Shown one piece after another: positions 1 through 9,170 of a DNA stretch of 64,000 nucleotides (position 1 is its first letter; each line of letters starts with the position of its first letter). The notes beneath the pieces were generated by a model. The model saw only the letters and a program-made list of their open reading frames with translations, was not told the origin of the DNA and did not search any database. The stretch is from assembly GCA_964469565.1 (NCBI GenBank), contig CAYXZD010000001.1, forward strand, positions 372,001 to 436,000, written 5' to 3'. Source of the DNA: GCA-2720975 sp964469565 (GTDB lineage: Bacteria; Planctomycetota; UBA1135; GCA-002686595). The position numbers and the translations under genes are program-made.

Positions 1-803
1 TGCCCAGCCACCAAGGCCTACTGGATTGGTTGGCTTGGGAATTCATGACAGACGGCTGGGACCAGAAGGCGCTTATCAAGCGAATTGTGATGAGTGCGGC
101 CTACCGGCAGGATTCCCGGATGGACGCTGCGGCGCTCGACGCTGATCCCCGAAATCGGCTCCTCGCGCGGGGCCCAACCTTTCGCCTTGAGGCCGAGATG
201 GTCAGGGACCAAGCTCTGCAGGTGAGTGGGTTGCTCGTGAATCGAATCGGCGGGCCCTCGGTTTTCCCTGCACAACCTGCGGGGCTCTGGCAATCGGCGT
301 TCAATGGGCAGCGAAATTGGGCCACCAGTCAGGGCGACGACCGGTACAGGCGGGCGCTCTACACATTCATGCGGCGCAATACTCCCTATCCGTCGATGGA
401 GATTTTTGATGCTCCCAATCGCCAACTCTGTAGTCCCAGGCGGCTGAGAACCAATACGCCCCTGCAGGCCTTCGTGACCTTGAACGATCCTGCCTTTGTT
501 GAGGCTGCTCAGGCACTGGGCCGACGGATGCAGGCTGCAAGTGGTGGGGATATCGCCGTGGGGGTGCGGCGCGGGTTGGAATGGCTGTTGGCGCGACCTG
601 CAAACCAGGCGGACATTGTCGATCTTGTCACTCTTCATGTTGAGGCAGTGGAGTCACTGTCCCCCGATCCGGGTCAGGCCCTGATCCTTGCGACAGATCC
701 GCTTGGGCCCCTACCCGAAGGGGTGGATCCCGTGCAGGCGGCCGCTTGGGTTGCGGTAGGAAACGTGCTTCTAAACCTTGACGCTGCACTGGTGATCGAC
801 TGA
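1..803 (+). CDS. DUF1553 domain protein, C-terminal part (5' end outside window)
   Basis: The open frame runs in from the left edge (codons readable from base 3), so only the C-terminal ~267 residues are visible. The order SAAYRQ, YTFMRR, PSMEIFDAPNR, PRRLRTNTPLQAF and LNDPAFVEAA is the standard C-terminal signature of DUF1553 proteins. Full-length relatives are large exported planctomycete proteins, often with DUF1549 and a cytochrome-like PSCyt1 domain; that part would lie upstream. Its TGA shares its last base with the ATG of the DUF1501 gene (TGATG), so the two are translationally coupled. The family's biochemical role is not established; association with sulfatases suggests polysaccharide or sulfated-glycan use, which is inference. 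Confidence 0.9.
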   Translation, partial: PSHQGLLDWLAWEFMTDGWDQKALIKRIVMSAAYRQDSRMDAAALDADPRNRLLARGPTFRLEAEMVRDQALQVSGLLVNRIGGPSVFPAQPAGLWQSAFNGQRNWATSQGDDRYRRALYTFMRRNTPYPSMEIFDAPNRQLCSPRRLRTNTPLQAFVTLNDPAFVEAAQALGRRMQAASGGDIAVGVRRGLEWLLARPANQADIVDLVTLHVEAVESLSPDPGQALILATDPLGPLPEGVDPVQAAAWVAVGNVLLNLDAALVID

Positions 804-2296
804 TGTCCGCAAACCTATCCAATTCCCCCGGACCCGGGTACGGGGAAGACCCAGTCAGCTTGACTCGGCGTGCCATGCTGGCAAGGAGTGGGTTGTCACT
901 GGGAGCCCTCGCACTGGGAGAATTGTCCCTTGCAGACTCGGGTCGGCGGCAGCCAGGAGGAATCGTGGGGGAGGGTCACCGCAGTCCCCACCATGGGCCC
1001 CACCATAGGCCCCGTGCAAAATCGGTCATCTACCTGCATATGTCGGGGGCACCTCCCCAGCTGGACCTGTTCGATCCCAAGCCAAAACTTCGCGAGCTGC
1101 ATGGTCAGCTTTGCCCTGAAGTGTTCATTGAGGGCAAGCGCCTGGCCTTCATCAAGGGACACCCGACCTTGCTCGGGGCGCCCCATGATTTCAAACGGTG
1201 TGGTCGCTCGGGCATACAGGTGTCAGAGCTCCTGCCTCACATGGGGCAGGTCATGGATCAGGCCACGCTGATTCGCTCGATGCATACGGATCAGTTCAAC
1301 CATGGTCCCGCCGAATTGCGACTTTTCACGGGCAACCAGGCCGTGGGAAACGCGGCCATGGGGGCGTGGGCCAGTTGGGGCTTGGGAAGCTTGAATGAAA
1401 ACCTGCCCTCATTTGTGAGCATGGTTTCCGGAGGGAGTGATCCTTCGGCTGGGAAGAGCGTGTGGGGCAGTGGGATCCTTCCGTCGCGCCACCAGGGAGT
1501 CCGCCTGCGCGGGCGGGGGGATCCGGTCTTGTATGTGAGTGACCCTGCTGGCATGGACCGAGCACTGAGGCGCAGGACCCTTGACACCTTGACCCGAATC
1601 AACAACCGGCGAGCACAGCAGCAGGGTGATCCCGAAACAGAAACGAGGATCGCGCAGTACGAGCTGGCCTATGCGATGCAAAGCTCTGTGCCCGAGTTGA
1701 TGGATATCTCACGGGAGCCAACCGATGTGCACGAAATGTACGGCAGCCAACCTGGAAAAGCTTCATTCGCCAATAACTGCCTGCTAGCCCGCCGACTCGT
1801 GGAATCCGGCGTGCGCTGGGTGCAGCTCTACGATTGGGGCTGGGACATGCACGGTACGACCACCTCTGACGACCTCTTGGTAGCCTTGCCCAAGAAGTGT
1901 CGGGAGGTGGATCAGCCGGTGGCTGCTCTGATCAAGGACTTGGATCGCCGCGGACTTTTGGATGAAACCCTCGTTGTATGGGGTGGGGAATTTGGCCGCA
2001 CGGCTATGAATGAAGCTCGCCATGGCTCAAAGCTCTGGGGGCGCGATCACCACCCGGATTGTTTCAGCCTGTGGATGGCGGGCGCTGGGGTTCACCGGGG
2101 CCGTGTGGTGGGGCAGACGGATGAGCTGGGGTACACCATTGTCGATGGGGCCATTTCGATCCATGACCTCCAGGATACGATCATGTATCTGATGGGCCTC
2201 GATACTCGACACATGAGCTTTCCCTACCAGGGCTTGGACCGTCGATTGATCAGCGTGGTGGATCACTCCAGCGTGCAGCACCACCTCTTTTCGTGA
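803..2296 (+). CDS. DUF1501 family exported protein
   Basis: A 497-residue protein. Near the N-terminus T21-R22-R23 followed by an alanine/leucine-rich stretch resembles a twin-arginine leader, as is usual for DUF1501 proteins, which are predicted to be exported folded. A His/Pro-rich linker (around residues 55-70) precedes the family motifs KSVIYLHMSGAPPQLDLFDPK, NHGPAELRLFTG and VVWGGEFGRTAMNE, and the GRDHHPDCFSLWMAG region near the C-terminus. The fold is related to the alkaline phosphatase/sulfatase superfamily; its substrate is unknown. It overlaps the DUF1553 gene by one base and the sulfatase gene by four, so the three are almost certainly one operon. The start is fixed by the TGATG overlap. 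Confidence 0.92.
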   Translation: MSANLSNSPGPGYGEDPVSLTRRAMLARSGLSLGALALGELSLADSGRRQPGGIVGEGHRSPHHGPHHRPRAKSVIYLHMSGAPPQLDLFDPKPKLRELHGQLCPEVFIEGKRLAFIKGHPTLLGAPHDFKRCGRSGIQVSELLPHMGQVMDQATLIRSMHTDQFNHGPAELRLFTGNQAVGNAAMGAWASWGLGSLNENLPSFVSMVSGGSDPSAGKSVWGSGILPSRHQGVRLRGRGDPVLYVSDPAGMDRALRRRTLDTLTRINNRRAQQQGDPETETRIAQYELAYAMQSSVPELMDISREPTDVHEMYGSQPGKASFANNCLLARRLVESGVRWVQLYDWGWDMHGTTTSDDLLVALPKKCREVDQPVAALIKDLDRRGLLDETLVVWGGEFGRTAMNEARHGSKLWGRDHHPDCFSLWMAGAGVHRGRVVGQTDELGYTIVDGAISIHDLQDTIMYLMGLDTRHMSFPYQGLDRRLISVVDHSSVQHHLFS

Positions 2297-3723
2297 GCGC
2301 CGTACCTCTAATCCTTGCGTTGATTCTTGGGATAGGGGGGCTGGAGTTGCCGGAATCCGGGCGATCCGGCATCAGGCGAGATGCACGAGAGCCCAACCCG
2401 CGGCCCAATATTGTTCTCTTGCTCGCCGATGATCTGGGCTATGGGGATTTGGGGTGTTATGGCAGTCAAGATCATCGGACACCACGCCTCGATGCACTAG
2501 CTGAGAGCGGTGTGCGCTTTATGCACGCCTATGCAAATGCACCTAACTGTGCGCCGACTCGGGCTGCGCTGATGAGTGGTCTGTACGCGCCTCGCACGGG
2601 TGTGTACACAGTGAAGAGTTCCAAGCGTGGCAAGTCGAAGCACCGCAAGCTGATTCCCACACCCAACCGGACCGACCTGGGTGAGGAGTTTGTGACCATT
2701 GCCGAAGCCCTTGGCGATGCGGGCTACACCACCGGACATGTGGGCAAATGGCATCTAGGCAAGGATCCCACTCTCCAGGGCTTTCAATTCAATGCGGGTG
2801 GCAATGCAGCAGGTCATCCCAAGAGCTATGTGTCACCCTATGGCAACGCCGACCTCAAGGATGGACCGCCGGGTGAGTACCTGACTGATCGGGTGGCCGC
2901 CGAGGCGTGTGGGTTCATTGCAGAAAACGCAGGCCACCCGTTCTTCCTTCAAGTGGCCTTTTTCGCAGTGCACACGCCGATTCAGGGCAGGCCGGATCTC
3001 GTCGAGAGCTATGCGGCATCACTCGACGATTCGGGGGACGCAGGCTATGCCGCCATGGTGACGGCACTGGACCTGGCGATAGGGAAGATCCTCGATGAGC
3101 TTCAAAGCAGCGGTGTGCATGAGAATACTGTTGTCGTGTTTTTCTCCGACAACGGTGGCCATGGCCTGCACGGTGATAATGGCTCGTTGAGGGGCTCGAA
3201 GGGGATGCTGTACGAGGGGGGGATTCGGGAACCCATGATCGTTCACTGGCCTGGCAAGGCGGCTGCGGGGACGGTTTGTTTTGAGCCGGTGATTGGCCTT
3301 GATTGCTACCCCACGTTCTTGCAGATTGCCGGGGTGGCTCGGGAAGTGGAGCTTGATGGTGTCAGTTGGCTGCCCTGTCTCAAACCTGACGCGCGATTTG
3401 AGCGAGGGCCCCTGTTTTGGCACTTCCCCGCATATCTCGCCGCCTATGGCAAGATCTCCGAATCACTTCCCGGAGAGGTGCCGAGCCCCTGGCGAACGAC
3501 TCCCGTGGGTGCCGTGCGTGAAGGACGGTGGAAGTTGCTGGAGTTTTTCGAGGATGGTCGCCTTGAACTCTACGATTTGCTCGCTGACCCCGGAGAGACC
3601 GTCAACAGGGTCGAGCAGCAACCGGAAACCGTTGAGGCGCTCCTGGCCAAGATGCGTGCGTGGCGGAAGCGGCTGGAGGCTCCCGTGCCTAGTGAACTCA
3701 ATCCTGAGTACGAGGAGAGTTAG
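2293..3723 (+). CDS. Type I sulfatase (formylglycine-dependent, arylsulfatase-like)
   Basis: A 476-residue protein with a short hydrophobic N-terminus (LILALILGIGG), probably exported. The sulfatase core begins at about residue 39 (NIVLLLADDLGYGDLG, with metal-binding Asp-Asp). C86 lies in the CAPTR pentapeptide (C-x-P-x-R), the site converted to formylglycine. GHVGKWHLGKD and FFSDNGGHG are the other active-site blocks. It hydrolyses sulfate esters; the substrate is not predictable from the sequence, but planctomycete sulfatases often act on marine sulfated polysaccharides. The GTG start overlaps the DUF1501 stop (GTGA). No maturase is visible in the window. Confidence 0.95.
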   Translation: MSAVPLILALILGIGGLELPESGRSGIRRDAREPNPRPNIVLLLADDLGYGDLGCYGSQDHRTPRLDALAESGVRFMHAYANAPNCAPTRAALMSGLYAPRTGVYTVKSSKRGKSKHRKLIPTPNRTDLGEEFVTIAEALGDAGYTTGHVGKWHLGKDPTLQGFQFNAGGNAAGHPKSYVSPYGNADLKDGPPGEYLTDRVAAEACGFIAENAGHPFFLQVAFFAVHTPIQGRPDLVESYAASLDDSGDAGYAAMVTALDLAIGKILDELQSSGVHENTVVVFFSDNGGHGLHGDNGSLRGSKGMLYEGGIREPMIVHWPGKAAAGTVCFEPVIGLDCYPTFLQIAGVAREVELDGVSWLPCLKPDARFERGPLFWHFPAYLAAYGKISESLPGEVPSPWRTTPVGAVREGRWKLLEFFEDGRLELYDLLADPGETVNRVEQQPETVEALLAKMRAWRKRLEAPVPSELNPEYEES

Positions 3724-3755
3724 AGGCACCTGCGCAAAGTGGGTAGGCTCTGTGT

Positions 3756-5135
3756 ATGTCGTGCCCTCCTTCGCCTGGCGTGAGTCCGGCCTACCGCTAC
3801 TTGACCGCCGGGATTGCCCCCGTGGGCTTGAGCGCCCGCCTGCAACCCGAGGACTTTCGAGTGCGGGAATTGCCTTGGGTTGATCCGGGACAGCCGCCAG
3901 AGTCCGGGAGGGGCAGCGGTCAGGACTCCATCGCTGAAAGTGGGGGGGCGGCCTCATGCCCGCACCTATGGTTCGAAATTGAAAAACGAGGTCTTACAAC
4001 GACTCAAGCCGTGGGTCGCATCGCTAGAGCTCTCGGAGTAGACCGCGAGCAAGTGGCTTTTGCGGGCCGCAAGGACGCGCAGGGTATCACTCGTCAGTTT
4101 TTGAGTCTCGAACAAGCCGACCCCGTTGCTCTGAGGGCACTTCGATTGGAGGGGCTGCGGATTCTTGGATCGGCGTGGAAACGACAGAAACTGCACCGGG
4201 GCCAGCTGGCTGGAAACCAGTTCCAGATTGTGCTGAGGGACGTCCGGCCTGAGCGTTATGGGGATGTGCAGGCAGTCCTTGTTCGGATCCAACGCTCAGG
4301 TCTGCCCAATTACTTCGGGCCCCAGCGCTTCGGGATGCGGGGGAGCAGTCAGCTCCTGGGTCGGCACTTGGGAAGCGGCCAGTGGGCGGCGTATTTACAC
4401 CGGCTAGTCGAGGATCATCCAGCGGATCTCGGCAACGGACGCTCGACCTTGCAGGAAACGATTGCAAGCCGCCAGAAGGGAACCTGGCGTGCTTTGGCGA
4501 GTCTGGCCCCTCAATTACCCGCTGATCTTGCGGCCCTCGCCTATCAGATGGCCCGGCGACCCTTGGATCTGCCCTCTGCGGTGCGAGCCCTCCCGCGTGC
4601 CCTGCGTAGCTTGCACCTCTCGGCATGGCAGGCTCTCGTGTTCAACCGTGTGCTGGCCCATCGAATGGACGGGCAGGGGGAACACGCCAAACCTCGGCTG
4701 GGGGACCTGCTGGTGGATCCATGGACTGGACGCGGCTGTCCAGTCCATGACGCAGAATCGCTTGCGCGTTTTGAATGTGCTCCTGACAAACTCGCGCTGG
4801 TCCCTTCGGGTCCCCTGCCTGGATCTGGGGCACGGCGGGTGCGGGGCGGCGTAAGGGATTTGGAACAGGCTGTCCAGGAGGCGACCGGCCTGAGTGACCT
4901 TGTACTGGATAAGCTCCCGCGTTTCATGGCACCCCGAGGGGGTCGTCGCCCGCTGGTGGTTCCCGTTCGCGACTTGAGGTGGCACGCCGAAGGAGACTGT
5001 TTCAATCTCGAATTCACCCTGCCCCCAGGGAGCTACGCCACGGTGTTGATTGAGGAAATCAGCAAAGCAGGCTCCGGTCAGGTGGGTCTCGAAATGGGAG
5101 CGGCAGGGGGTGCGGGCTTGGATCCGCTGGTATGA
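3756..5135 (+). CDS. truD: tRNA pseudouridine synthase D
   Basis: A 459-residue protein. TruD isomerises U13 of tRNAGlu-type tRNAs to pseudouridine. The catalytic Asp is D107 in AFAGRKDAQGITRQ; GNQFQIVLRDV and LPNYFGPQRFG are further family signatures, and the C-terminal block FTLPPGSYATVLIEEI is typical of TruD. The insertion between the two halves of the catalytic domain (TRUD domain) spans roughly residues 190-390. There are 32 bases between the sulfatase stop and this ATG; the association with that operon is probably positional only. Confidence 0.93.
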   Translation: MSCPPSPGVSPAYRYLTAGIAPVGLSARLQPEDFRVRELPWVDPGQPPESGRGSGQDSIAESGGAASCPHLWFEIEKRGLTTTQAVGRIARALGVDREQVAFAGRKDAQGITRQFLSLEQADPVALRALRLEGLRILGSAWKRQKLHRGQLAGNQFQIVLRDVRPERYGDVQAVLVRIQRSGLPNYFGPQRFGMRGSSQLLGRHLGSGQWAAYLHRLVEDHPADLGNGRSTLQETIASRQKGTWRALASLAPQLPADLAALAYQMARRPLDLPSAVRALPRALRSLHLSAWQALVFNRVLAHRMDGQGEHAKPRLGDLLVDPWTGRGCPVHDAESLARFECAPDKLALVPSGPLPGSGARRVRGGVRDLEQAVQEATGLSDLVLDKLPRFMAPRGGRRPLVVPVRDLRWHAEGDCFNLEFTLPPGSYATVLIEEISKAGSGQVGLEMGAAGGAGLDPLV

Positions 5136-5204
5136 CACCTAGAACCAGAGTCTTTTCTCATCCTTCTCCCAAGCCTGCACCCCTGACTGGACGATGCATG
5201 GTGC

Positions 5205-5708
5205 ATGTCTGCCAACCTGCATCCGCCCGACCCTGCTCAATCTGAAGATTGGATTCCCACGGCGGGCCCGGGCCCGGGCCCGGGGGGCAGTGGGCAGAAT
5301 GATCGGAGCACAGATCGCAGACGTCAGCCCACCCCACGATTCTCGAGATACACCCTGTTGGGTGGGAGGCGCGGGCACATCCGCCGCACCGAAGAACTCG
5401 AGGGGGCCTTTGTGGACCGGTATGGACTGGGCTTGGCCATGGCTGTTTTTTGGATCACGCTGATGAATCTGGGGGATAGTTTCTTCACCCTGACGCACTT
5501 GCAGTCTGGGGGGATAGAGCTCAATCCCGTGGCAGCGGCCCTGTTGGAGACTGGCCGGCCCGGATTCGTCCTCTGGAAGTCGGGTATGATCGCGCTAGCC
5601 CTCCTCGTTCTGACCCTGCATAAGAACTTCTCTCTTGCCAGAGTCGGCCTGTGGCTGGCTGCGGGTGGATACACCCTGCTGAATATCTACCACCTAACTC
5701 TGTTCTAG
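5205..5708 (+). CDS. Small membrane protein, DUF5658-like
   Basis: A 167-residue protein with a disordered Pro/Gly/Arg-rich first ~70 residues and about three hydrophobic segments (around 78-98, 125-140 and 148-165). The block NLGDSFFTLTHLQSGGIELNPVAAALLE resembles the DUF5658 signature (D-x-x-x-T-xx-x-L-x-x-G-xx-E-x-N-P). The function of this family is unknown. The N-terminal part is encoded by a GGGCCC hexanucleotide tandem, so the region before the first helix may be poorly conserved and the true start could be internal. It lies 69 bases after truD. Confidence 0.7.
   Translation: MSANLHPPDPAQSEDWIPTAGPGPGPGGSGQNDRSTDRRRQPTPRFSRYTLLGGRRGHIRRTEELEGAFVDRYGLGLAMAVFWITLMNLGDSFFTLTHLQSGGIELNPVAAALLETGRPGFVLWKSGMIALALLVLTLHKNFSLARVGLWLAAGGYTLLNIYHLTLF
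5262..5290 (+). repeat. GGGCCC hexamer tandem within coding sequence
   Basis: About three consecutive copies of GGGCCC (CGGGCCCGGGCCCGGGCCC...) inside the 5' part of the DUF5658-like gene, coding for alternating Gly-Pro. It is self-complementary and probably prone to slippage; a six-base unit change would keep the frame. Confidence 0.75.
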
Positions 5709-5875
5709 GATTCGGCGCAATCCACAGTGCGTCTGGTGGATAGGGGCTATTGGAGTGGCGCTCGCCATGGTGCTCTCCGGGGTGCTCTCCCGGGTCCGAG
5801 GTTTGGTCTGCTCGCCTGAGGGTGGTACCTTGGGGGACCGGGAATAGTCTCCGGTGCCGTCCGTCCACCTTGAAC

Positions 5876-6904
5876 ATGGTCCCTTCCCTCCACGCGCCAC
5901 TGTCAGTCCTCGTGACCGGAGGGGCCGGGCTGATTGGGGCCGAGGTGACCCGCTTGTTGCTCGGGCAGGGAATGCGGGTGGTCGTGGCCGATGATCTCTC
6001 GGCTGGGGGCCCGTTACGCCTGAGCGGTGCTCAAAAGGAGGCAACCCTGCGCCAAGTGGATGTGGCCGAACCGGGGGTGTTGCGCCATCTACTGGAACAT
6101 GAGGGACCCTTCGACGTGGTGCTGCACCTGGCCGCCCGAGTCGGGGTTCGCGCGGTGTTGCGTGACCCTGAGGCCTGCAGGCGGCAACACCAGGATGCGT
6201 GCAGGGAGCTCATTGTTGCACTGGGCACAGTCCGCCCCGTACCCCGCCTGGTTTTTAGTTCAAGCAGTGAAGTCTATCAGGCCTCCTCGGCGCCTCTTTC
6301 AGAAACAAGCGCTTTGAGGCCTGCTGGCGGTGAAGGCCGCTGGGCTTATGCCAGTTCTAAGCGATGGGCCGAGGAGGAGTTTGTTGCAGCCCATGCTCGT
6401 CTGGGGTGGCCAGTCGAGCCGCTCATCTTACGCTTCTTCAATGTCATTGGCCCGAATCAACTGGCTCACAGCGGTATGGTCGTGCCCACGTTTGTGGATT
6501 GTGCCCTGCGCGGATTGCCTCTACCTGTCCATGGGGACGGCAGTCAGCTGCGGACGTTTGCCCATGTGACAGATGTGGCAGAAGACGTGGTTCGACTCGT
6601 GCGGGGTGATGTGAGTTTTGGGGGGACCCTCAATCTGGGGGGGAGTATGGCATGCACCATGCTGGAGCTTGCTCGGTGCGTGTTGAAACAGATCGGGCAG
6701 AGTCCAGACTCGATTGAATTTGTGGATCCAGTTGGAAGACTGGGCCGGGGCTTTGCCGAGGTGCACGAGCGCATACCTGATCTAGGCCGCGCCCGCACAC
6801 TGGGTTTGGCCTGTAGTGAACGTCAGTTGGACGATGTGATTCGAGAGGTGATCTCAGCGTCGTCAGCGGAGGTCTCTCGCCCGTGCGTATCGCCCGTATC
6901 CTGA
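5876..6904 (+). CDS. NAD-dependent epimerase/dehydratase (UDP-sugar epimerase-like)
   Basis: Extended short-chain dehydrogenase, 342 residues from the ATG at 5876. This start is preferred because the Rossmann strand and GGAGLIGAE nucleotide-binding motif follow within ~15 residues; the frame stays open further upstream but that part has no SDR features. Catalytic Ser is in SSSSEVY, and Tyr-Lys is in WAYASSKRWAEE. RFFNVIGPNQ and HGDGSQLRTFAHVTDVAE are typical of UDP-glucose 4-epimerase/UDP-glucuronate-modifying enzymes. The exact sugar cannot be read from the sequence. It is the first gene of the glycosyltransferase operon; the next gene starts 22 bases before its stop. Confidence 0.88.
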   Translation: MVPSLHAPLSVLVTGGAGLIGAEVTRLLLGQGMRVVVADDLSAGGPLRLSGAQKEATLRQVDVAEPGVLRHLLEHEGPFDVVLHLAARVGVRAVLRDPEACRRQHQDACRELIVALGTVRPVPRLVFSSSSEVYQASSAPLSETSALRPAGGEGRWAYASSKRWAEEEFVAAHARLGWPVEPLILRFFNVIGPNQLAHSGMVVPTFVDCALRGLPLPVHGDGSQLRTFAHVTDVAEDVVRLVRGDVSFGGTLNLGGSMACTMLELARCVLKQIGQSPDSIEFVDPVGRLGRGFAEVHERIPDLGRARTLGLACSERQLDDVIREVISASSAEVSRPCVSPVS

Positions 6905-8040
6905 CGCGCCTCAACCTCGGGGGGCCAGCTCGACAAGTCCTTGCGAGTGACCCGTTGCTTGTAGAGCGGGGCCACGAGGTGTGTGTTTTTGTGGGCAAGC
7001 CCTGTGCAGGGGAGGGGGATCTTTTTGCGACCTTGGTGCAGCGTGGAGTGGATGTCGTGCGAGTGCCGGGCTTGCAACGCGGACTCGCACCCTGGCGAGA
7101 TGCTCGGGCGCTGATGTACTTGCGGGGGGCCTTGGCGGAGTACAGGCCCGAGATTCTGCACACCCATGCGTCTAAGGCTGGCACGCTGGGCCGATGGGCG
7201 GCACGGTGTTGTCCGGAAGCTAGACGGGTGCATACCTTTCATGGCCATGTGTTATCGGGTTACTTTCCGGCCTGGATCAATCGTGTTCTTGTTGCCCATG
7301 AGGCACGCCTCGCTCGGCAGACCGAGCGAATTGTTGCGGTGTCCCATGCCACGGCCCGAGAGTTGCTTGAGCTGGAGGTCGTCAGCCGTGAGAAACTTGT
7401 GGTGGTCCCACCCGGGATTGACCTTGCAGGACTCGAGGCCAGCCTTGTGCAGGGGCCTGGGATTCGAGAGCAGCTTGGAGCTGGATCTGAGGACTTTGTC
7501 GTGGGAGTGGTCGGGCGCCTAGCTGCAGTCAAGCAACCGCTCATGGCACTTGCTGTATTCGAAACCCTAGCCCGACGCTATCCGCAATTGCACCTGGTCT
7601 ACATCGGTGATGGAGATCAGCGGGGCAGTCTCGAGCGAGCGGTGAGGAAGCATCCAATGAGCGACCGCATCCACCTCCTGGGGGCCAGGGAGCTCATCGG
7701 CCCCCTGCTGGAGGGGCTCGACACCGTGCTCTTGACCTCCCGCTCGGAGGGTATGCCTGTGGCGCTGATGGAGGCTGGAGCCTTAGGCTTGCCCGTGGTT
7801 GCCATGGCCGTGGGGGGAGTGGAAGAGCTTGTGGCCCACGAGCGCACTGGTTTTTTGGGCGAGAGCGTCGAAGAGTTGGCCTTTGGACTCGCTCAATTGT
7901 TGGATGGGCCGACCGAGCGTGCCAACATGGGGCAGCGGGCACGGGTGCGGGTGCAAGCCCACCACAGTGCGACAGCTCTTACCGCGCGCCTTGAGGCGCT
8001 CTACCAGGCCTTGCTCGTGGAGGAACATTGCGCTTACTGA
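6883..8040 (+). CDS. Glycosyltransferase family 4 (GT-B)
   Basis: A 385-residue protein starting at GTG 6883 (IARILTRLNLGGPARQV, a typical N-terminal strand and donor-side Gly loop). It has HTHASKAGTLGRWAA in the N-domain and an E-x7-E donor-binding site in SRSEGMPVALMEAGALGLP. It would transfer a sugar from a nucleotide donor to a lipid-linked or polysaccharide acceptor at the inner membrane face. It overlaps the epimerase by 22 bases and the next GT by 13, consistent with translational coupling. Donor and acceptor are unknown. Confidence 0.93.
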   Translation: MRIARILTRLNLGGPARQVLASDPLLVERGHEVCVFVGKPCAGEGDLFATLVQRGVDVVRVPGLQRGLAPWRDARALMYLRGALAEYRPEILHTHASKAGTLGRWAARCCPEARRVHTFHGHVLSGYFPAWINRVLVAHEARLARQTERIVAVSHATARELLELEVVSREKLVVVPPGIDLAGLEASLVQGPGIREQLGAGSEDFVVGVVGRLAAVKQPLMALAVFETLARRYPQLHLVYIGDGDQRGSLERAVRKHPMSDRIHLLGARELIGPLLEGLDTVLLTSRSEGMPVALMEAGALGLPVVAMAVGGVEELVAHERTGFLGESVEELAFGLAQLLDGPTERANMGQRARVRVQAHHSATALTARLEALYQALLVEEHCAY

Positions 8041-9170
8041 TGGTGTCAGGAGACCGGCAAGTGACCCTTGGGGAGCGCGGGCCTTTTTACTCGATGCAGC
8101 AGGAGTTCTCCCGGTACTTTGATCGGGTCGATGTGCTTTGTCCAAGACCTCCCGGTGAGGTGAGCGTCCGTCTGATTCACGAGAATGTCCATTTACATCC
8201 CGCCCAAGGCTCCCGCATTGGAATGGTGCGATATATCAGTGGCGCTGGGTCTAAGTTGCTTGATCAACACAAGCATGAACTCATTGTGAGTCATGATTAC
8301 GGCTGGTTTTATAACGGCATTGGAAGCGCCTTCCTCGCACGTCACTTTGGCATTCCTTACGTCTCGGAATTACACCACGTTCCTGGCGTTCCGGTGTGCG
8401 CAAACCTCCGAGAGCGGTTTGACCGCAGCGTCGCCCGACTCTATGTCCGCTGGGCACGGAACAAGGCCCGCGCCTTTCGGGTAGTGAATCAGGAAGAGAT
8501 GCCCCAGCTCTTGAGAGGGTGGGGTGTGCCCCAAGAACGCATTGCCTATTTGCCTTCCTTGTACATCGATACATCCGTGTTTTGCCCGGATTCCAATGAG
8601 GGCGCCCAGGAGGCCTACCGCTACGATGTGATCTTTGTGGGTCGTATGGTTGTCAACAAGGGCATCGGGCGCATCGTGGACGCGCTCTCCATCCTGCAGC
8701 GCAGGGGGCTATCAGCCCGGGCGGTCTTTGTGGGACGCGGTCCAATGGCGCCTGCCATCAAGGCGCGCGTGCGGGCACACGAACTCGACGTGACGTTTCT
8801 TGATTGGGTGGCAGCCCCTGAGGATCTAGCGGACCTGTATCGAGCAAGCCGGGTGTGCGTGTGTGGCTCGACCTGTGAGGGTGGGCCGCGATTTACCGTG
8901 GAGGCCATGGCCTGTGGCACTCCTGTGGTGTCGACACCGGTCGGTGTGATGTCGGAACTGCTGGGGGATAGTCAGGCGGGTGGCCTTTGCGGGTGGGATC
9001 CCCATTTCATGGCTAATGCGCTGGAGCGTGTGCTTTCGAATGAAAAGCTGCGCCTTGAAATGGGGAGGCATGCCCTCGAGTTGGCTCAGGCGTTTGAGTA
9101 CAAGTCTGCCATTGGAGTCTATGCCAACGGACTGCGCCACCTAGCAGGGCATCGGGAGTTGCAGCGATGA
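8028..9170 (+). CDS. Glycosyltransferase family 4 (GT-B)
   Basis: A 380-residue protein. I prefer the TTG at 8028 because it supplies the first beta-strand (RLLMVSGDR); an ATG at 8040, overlapping the previous stop as TGATG, would remove it. The N-domain contains GERGPFYSMQQEFSRYFDR and VSHDYGWFYNGIG. The C-domain has VIFVGRMVVNKGI and the E-x7-E region TCEGGPRFTVEAMACGTP. The substrate is unknown. It sits third in the epimerase/GT operon and overlaps the next gene by ATGA. Confidence 0.92.
   Translation: MRLLMVSGDRQVTLGERGPFYSMQQEFSRYFDRVDVLCPRPPGEVSVRLIHENVHLHPAQGSRIGMVRYISGAGSKLLDQHKHELIVSHDYGWFYNGIGSAFLARHFGIPYVSELHHVPGVPVCANLRERFDRSVARLYVRWARNKARAFRVVNQEEMPQLLRGWGVPQERIAYLPSLYIDTSVFCPDSNEGAQEAYRYDVIFVGRMVVNKGIGRIVDALSILQRRGLSARAVFVGRGPMAPAIKARVRAHELDVTFLDWVAAPEDLADLYRASRVCVCGSTCEGGPRFTVEAMACGTPVVSTPVGVMSELLGDSQAGGLCGWDPHFMANALERVLSNEKLRLEMGRHALELAQAFEYKSAIGVYANGLRHLAGHRELQR

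Noticed and set aside
4515..5138. Minus-strand frame opposite truD
   Set aside because: TruD motifs are clear in the plus strand; the opposite frame has none.
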